From Natronoarchaeum mannanilyticum (GTDB lineage Archaea; Halobacteriota; Halobacteria; Halobacteriales; Natronoarchaeaceae): a stretch of 64,000 nucleotides of DNA. Positions 60,085-64,000 of this stretch are shown in pieces. Below the pieces are notes generated by a model that saw only the letters and a list, made by a program, of their open reading frames with translations, did no database searches and was not told the DNA's origin. Position 1 is the stretch's first letter. Every line of letters starts with the position of its first letter. The DNA lies in NCBI RefSeq assembly GCF_039522665.1, contig NZ_BAAADV010000008.1:164909-228908 (forward strand), read 5' to 3'. Position numbers and translations under genes: made by a program.

Positions 60085-63000
60085 GACGTCCAGCCCTCCG
60101 CGAGTTCGACTCCTTCGTAACACCGAACAGACGACCCGTCGCGGTATCCGACTGTCCGTTCGAAGTCGACGTGATTGCTGAGCCGGCGTGCGAACCAGTT
60201 CTTCGAGTCTGGGGAGATGCCGTGCTGCTCAGCCCAGCTTTCGTACGTCGCATACACTGCTGCGGAAGTGGTCGCCCCGCTTTCGGATTCCCGCAAACAA
60301 TCCTCGGCGAACTTGGCAACGGCCGCATCTGGATCGTCTTTCCACTCTGCCTTCGTTTCGCCGGGTGTCGACGTCGATGCCGTATCTGACTCCCCGTCGT
60401 CCAAATCAGAATCAGCTTCGGGGGAAGAACCAGGATCCGATCTCGCCGGCTCGGTCTCTGTCTTAGTATGAACGGACTTCTCCTCTCCGACAGATGGCTC
60501 GGGGTTCCCGACTGTGAACGACGTCTCGAGAAGCTCCGACAATGGGTGAGCATCGCCGTTACGGTAGACAAACGGCTGTTGGTCACCGTCTTCGAGGACG
60601 ATGATCGCGTAACTCCGTTGATCGTACTCGGGAACGGGAAGTGTGTCTTCCGGGACGAACGGGCGCTTGATCCGCGACCACTCCGACTCGAACGCCGACT
60701 TTTCCTCGTAGACGTGACGTTCGCCGTGTTCGTCGACGACGTACTCGTCAGCCGCCGGATCGTAGCTGTAGACGGCCGGAACGCGATCCTTGGTCAGTTC
60801 GTCGAGCGATCGGAGGCGGATATGTTCGTCGGCCTGACCGTCACGCAGGACGATATCGCCTTCGTCATGCGTCCAAACGCTCTGGTCAGTATCGCTTTTT
60901 ATCGCAACCGGACGGACGGCAGTGACGCCGCCCTGCTCGGTCGCACCGCCGTTGAACGTGATCGACGAATCCGACGTGTAGAACCGCTGCTCTCCGCTCT
61001 GGAGCACGCGAACGGGCGGTGACAGGATTCCTTCGACGCGCTCGGCCCAGTACGTCTGCGAATCGTCGGTGCGGACGACGAACAGCGGTATCTCCTCGGC
61101 CTCCTGCGCTTTCCGGAGGTTCGTCAGTACCTTCGAGGGATTCTCCGGCGTCGTCGTTTCGACCTCGATAGCGAACGTCGGATCGAGATCGGGGTGTGTC
61201 GCTCTCGCGTCGGGTTTCTCGCTCCCGTCCTGTGAGAGGATCGAGACAGTGAACCCCAGAGACGTGAGTTCCGATTCGATCTCCAACAGCGCATCGTCGT
61301 GATCGCTACTGCCCGCAGCTCGCACGTTTCCGGTGTCAGGAGTGGCGACCTGTTCACCCGCCTCCGTGAGTTGAACGACGACATCGTCAGCCTCGATATC
61401 GACCGTCGTATCGACGAGGCGAGAGCGCTGCCGAATGTCCGTGAGTTCGTTCACCGACGGCGGGTCGGCATCGACGTCCTGGTACAGTTGCCGGAGTTTA
61501 CCGTCGACCGTTTCGACCGGTACCCACTCGTTCTCTTCACGCACGCCGCGTTGCAGCTGGACGCTTCGGATCGTCTTCGCGATCGCGACGTCGAGGTCGT
61601 CGGTGGTAACGCTGAGGACCTCGCGAAGTTCGTCGGGCGTACTCGCGTCCGGCGTTGCAGCTTCCTCCGAGACGCCAAACCCATCGCTCACGCGGTTTTG
61701 AATTGCCGTCAGCGTCTCCTGGAAACGCTCTTCCTCTTCGTCGGTCAACGGCTGGGTGCTTTCGGGGTGTCCCTCCGGAATCGGAAGTGGTTCGACGCTG
61801 AACGGGTACGGACCGGTTTTACCGAACGTCGGACTCGGCAGACTCGCAATCCATTCGCCCCGCGGTAGCGATCGAATTCTGTTCGCGAAGTCGACGGGAT
61901 CCATCTCCTCGTGTGCCATCGCCTGGGCCATCTCCTGGTCGACGTTGATCTTCCCGACCAGCGACGTCCCGATGTTGTTCAGGGCGTTCAGGTACACCTT
62001 CCGTCCGCCTTCAGCTTCGATCTGTTCGGGAAACTGCATCGACAGTCCGACCGACAGGCGAAAGCCCCGTCCTTTCTCGAGCAGGTCGTTCATGATGTCG
62101 GAGACTACGACGGACGCCGCTTCGTCGATCAGCAGATTCGCGACGTACTCGTCGGGCTGGCGATCGAGATTTCGCTTGCGCTCTTTGAGGGCGTCGTCGA
62201 GATTCGTCAGGATCACCCCCGTCATGATCGTCGCAGCATCGTCGCGGAGGTCACCTAGGTCGAACAGGATGACCTTGTTCTCGTCGAGGACGTCCCGGAA
62301 GTCGAACCGGCGCTCGGTGTTGTTGAAGATCTTCCTGAGGTGGGTGTCCTGCGAGATGTAGGCGAGCCGGTTCCCGACGCCACCCATCACATTCGAGAAC
62401 GTACTGGAGTCCAGCTGCAGCTGCCGGCGGATCGTCCGCTCGATCTCCTCGTCACTCGTCTGAGGAACTTCCGCCATATCGGGCTGGGGCGGGCCAGCGT
62501 CCCACAGTTGATCGACGGCGTGTTCCAGTTGCTGATGCGCGAAGTAGTTCTCCGACTCTCGGTATCGCCCGTTCTCCCGGCCGTACTCTTCGTCGAACAG
62601 CGTCTTGATCAGCGACTGGATAACGGTGGGGGCGACGGTCGCTCGCTCGTAGCGCTCCTCGCCCATGACGAGCTTCAGAAGCTCTTCGTAGTGATCTGCT
62701 TTCCGTTGGACGGCGTCCTCACGCCGCCGTCCGTTCTCCAGCGAGGGCTCCAAGTTGAAAAACGAGAATCCCGGAAGGACGTCTGGTACCGGGAAGTGGA
62801 TCACGTTCTCCTCGAGGTCGGACAGTCCGAAGCGCCGCCCGTGGGCGCGCATATAGTTCTCCGTCATACCGTCGCCCTTCGGATCGATGAGGACGACTGG
62901 TCCCTCCGTATTAGCATACAACGAGAGCATATCGTTGATGAGCGCTTTCGACTTCCCCGAGCCAGTCGTCCCGAATCGTCCGTAGTGCGTCGGAAGGAGT

Positions 63001-64000
63001 CCTGGTGGCACGTGTGTCGGAATACCTTCCGGAACACCGTTCTCGTCGAGCGCGTAGCCGATCGCCATCCCGTCACGGAACTCGCGCATGAGGTCCTGGT
63101 GCGGGCGAGGAAGCGGATTGCGGCTCTGCTGTTCGGCTCGCGTGCCTCTCGTTCCCTCGACGGTGAGATCGCCCGACGACGGCGTCAAGATGAAGTTCGC
63201 GAGCTCATCTCCGTTCAACACGAGATCGGGCCGAGTCGCTCCAGAGCCGGTAGTGATCTCACGGTCCCGCAAGCGCGAGAGTTCCCGCTGAGCGCGTTTT
63301 TCTTTCGTCTTCTGTCGGAGTCCCCCCTCGCGTAATCGCTGGCCGTCAACGCCGTAGAAGCGCCCGTCGAGCGAATCGAGCGCAGAGCACATCGTCTCGA
63401 GACTCGATTCGAGCGACGGTGGAACAGAATCCTCCGAGGGGACGGAAACCACACGGAGATTGGTAGTGAACGTCCGCTCTGGCGAGTTGTCCTCGATACG
63501 GTCGTACCGTCGCTTTGCATCGCCTCGCAGGTCAGCCGCCGTCCGCTCCCAGTTATCGTCGAGAAGAAAGCCCAGGACCTTCTGACCGAGTGTGTCGCGC
63601 CCAGCGAGGAGGTCGGCCTGACGGTCGACAGCGCTGGAGGTCCAGTCCGGTTTTCGGCGAAAAACGACTTGGAAGGCAGTCGGCTGGTCTACCTCCGTGA
63701 GCAGATCGATCAGCGGTGCGAGCGGCGCACGCCCTTGGTCGGATTCGTCAGCGGATCCGGATTGCGTCGCCGATGTCGTGAACGCGGTGAGCGGCGTCAT
63801 CCAGTCACGTTTCCGTTCGCCCTCGCCCTGCCAGCGGACGCCGACGGGCGAGACGTCATCGATCGGTGGACGGGCTAACACACGACCGTCCGGTGTCGCA
63901 GTCGGTCGGTCGAGTTTCGTCCACGGCTGCTCCTTCGGGATCTCGTCCGGCGAAGCGAGTTCAATCACACCGCCTTCACAGTCGACGTACCTGCTGCTGG
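60081..64000 (-). CDS. HerA/TraG-type ATPase fused to PD-(D/E)XK-like and primase-type winged-helix domains, 5' end cut
   Basis: At least 1295 residues from a GTG at 63968, but the frame is open to the window edge, so the N-terminus may lie outside. Domains: N-terminal ~1-300 without known fold; FtsK/HerA/VirB4-like ATPase ~300-720 with Walker A GTTGSGKS (333-340), Walker B LLIDEA (612-617) and the GLSMQFPEQ sensor; a nuclease-like unit ~890-970 with KPDARA (P919-D920) and AIEVETTT (E935/E937) as in restriction-like PD-(D/E)XK folds; an acidic linker; and ~1205-1290 a winged helix like the C-terminus of P4-type primases (FAEDCLRESE...VYATYESWAEQHG). Likely pumps or processes the element's DNA in transfer or replication. 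The nuclease call is by pattern only. Confidence 0.82.
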   Translation of the reverse strand, partial: SSRYVDCEGGVIELASPDEIPKEQPWTKLDRPTATPDGRVLARPPIDDVSPVGVRWQGEGERKRDWMTPLTAFTTSATQSGSADESDQGRAPLAPLIDLLTEVDQPTAFQVVFRRKPDWTSSAVDRQADLLAGRDTLGQKVLGFLLDDNWERTAADLRGDAKRRYDRIEDNSPERTFTTNLRVVSVPSEDSVPPSLESSLETMCSALDSLDGRFYGVDGQRLREGGLRQKTKEKRAQRELSRLRDREITTGSGATRPDLVLNGDELANFILTPSSGDLTVEGTRGTRAEQQSRNPLPRPHQDLMREFRDGMAIGYALDENGVPEGIPTHVPPGLLPTHYGRFGTTGSGKSKALINDMLSLYANTEGPVVLIDPKGDGMTENYMRAHGRRFGLSDLEENVIHFPVPDVLPGFSFFNLEPSLENGRRREDAVQRKADHYEELLKLVMGEERYERATVAPTVIQSLIKTLFDEEYGRENGRYRESENYFAHQQLEHAVDQLWDAGPPQPDMAEVPQTSDEEIERTIRRQLQLDSSTFSNVMGGVGNRLAYISQDTHLRKIFNNTERRFDFRDVLDENKVILFDLGDLRDDAATIMTGVILTNLDDALKERKRNLDRQPDEYVANLLIDEAASVVVSDIMNDLLEKGRGFRLSVGLSMQFPEQIEAEGGRKVYLNALNNIGTSLVGKINVDQEMAQAMAHEEMDPVDFANRIRSLPRGEWIASLPSPTFGKTGPYPFSVEPLPIPEGHPESTQPLTDEEEERFQETLTAIQNRVSDGFGVSEEAATPDASTPDELREVLSVTTDDLDVAIAKTIRSVQLQRGVREENEWVPVETVDGKLRQLYQDVDADPPSVNELTDIRQRSRLVDTTVDIEADDVVVQLTEAGEQVATPDTGNVRAAGSSDHDDALLEIESELTSLGFTVSILSQDGSEKPDARATHPDLDPTFAIEVETTTPENPSKVLTNLRKAQEAEEIPLFVVRTDDSQTYWAERVEGILSPPVRVLQSGEQRFYTSDSSITFNGGATEQGGVTAVRPVAIKSDTDQSVWTHDEGDIVLRDGQADEHIRLRSLDELTKDRVPAVYSYDPAADEYVVDEHGERHVYEEKSAFESEWSRIKRPFVPEDTLPVPEYDQRSYAIIVLEDGDQQPFVYRNGDAHPLSELLETSFTVGNPEPSVGEEKSVHTKTETEPARSDPGSSPEADSDLDDGESDTASTSTPGETKAEWKDDPDAAVAKFAEDCLRESESGATTSAAVYATYESWAEQHGISPDSKNWFARRLSNHVDFERTVGYRDGSSVRCYEGVELAEGWTS

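Noticed and set aside
1-64000. CRISPR arrays, rRNA and tRNA genes
   Set aside because: No regularly spaced direct repeats and no tRNA or rRNA signatures were found; the element's integration site is probably outside the window.

Overview
The window is from a haloarchaeon (class Halobacteria). Base composition is high in GC, the proteins are strongly acidic, exported proteins carry Tat and lipobox signals, there is an archaeal TFB, and several families are typical of the group (HalOD1, PhiH1-like repressor, small zinc-ribbon proteins, ISH-type transposases). No rRNA, tRNA or CRISPR array was seen. The genus cannot be fixed from this sequence.

Positions 1-33.5 kb form a catabolic region. The left part encodes the lower phenylacetyl-CoA route: a split PaaZ (aldehyde dehydrogenase plus MaoC hydratase), PaaI thioesterase, PaaK ligase, PaaJ-type thiolase, PaaH and PaaF, with an SCP-2-type thiolase coupled to an HMG-CoA-synthase-like/OB-fold fusion. 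The ring-epoxidising PaaABCDE enzymes are not in the window. An IclR regulator separates this from a second block of peripheral enzymes: EthD, TPP enzyme, RidA, sugar-epimerase-like SDR, VOC, M24 hydrolase, MFS carrier, luciferase-like oxidoreductase, a second PaaK whose last codons lie inside a solitary TnpB element, a second PaaI-like protein, and a Tat-exported penicillin-acylase-type amidase. An HD protein, a tandem EthD protein, an aldehyde dehydrogenase and a complete Liv-type ABC importer with both permeases fused in one chain complete the region. The likely theme is uptake, activation and CoA-dependent breakdown of an aromatic or branched acid.

Positions 33.5-41.5 kb are a transition zone of low-GC non-coding DNA, IS6 and IS5 remnants, a GNAT enzyme, a receiver-PAS-LOV-PAS histidine kinase and a PQQ-repeat lipoprotein.

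Positions 41.5-64 kb look like an integrated plasmid or conjugative element. Its genes encode an AbiE pair with a broken toxin, an ArdC-like zincin, an RPA-like protein, a RHH/PIN toxin-antitoxin pair, an element-borne TFB, PadR repressors, many small zinc-ribbon proteins, a Prim-Pol and a very large HerA/TraG-type ATPase cut by the right edge. Two unlisted cis elements recur here. One is a T-tract plus GC-rich palindrome just upstream of eight minus-strand start codons, plus one orphan copy. The other is a four-copy inverted repeat (TTAACCAAC arms, 21-22 bp spacer) further upstream of several of the same units. Between 50.86 and 51.48 kb lies a gene-free tract rich in long stem-loops, a candidate origin, transfer site or structured RNA.
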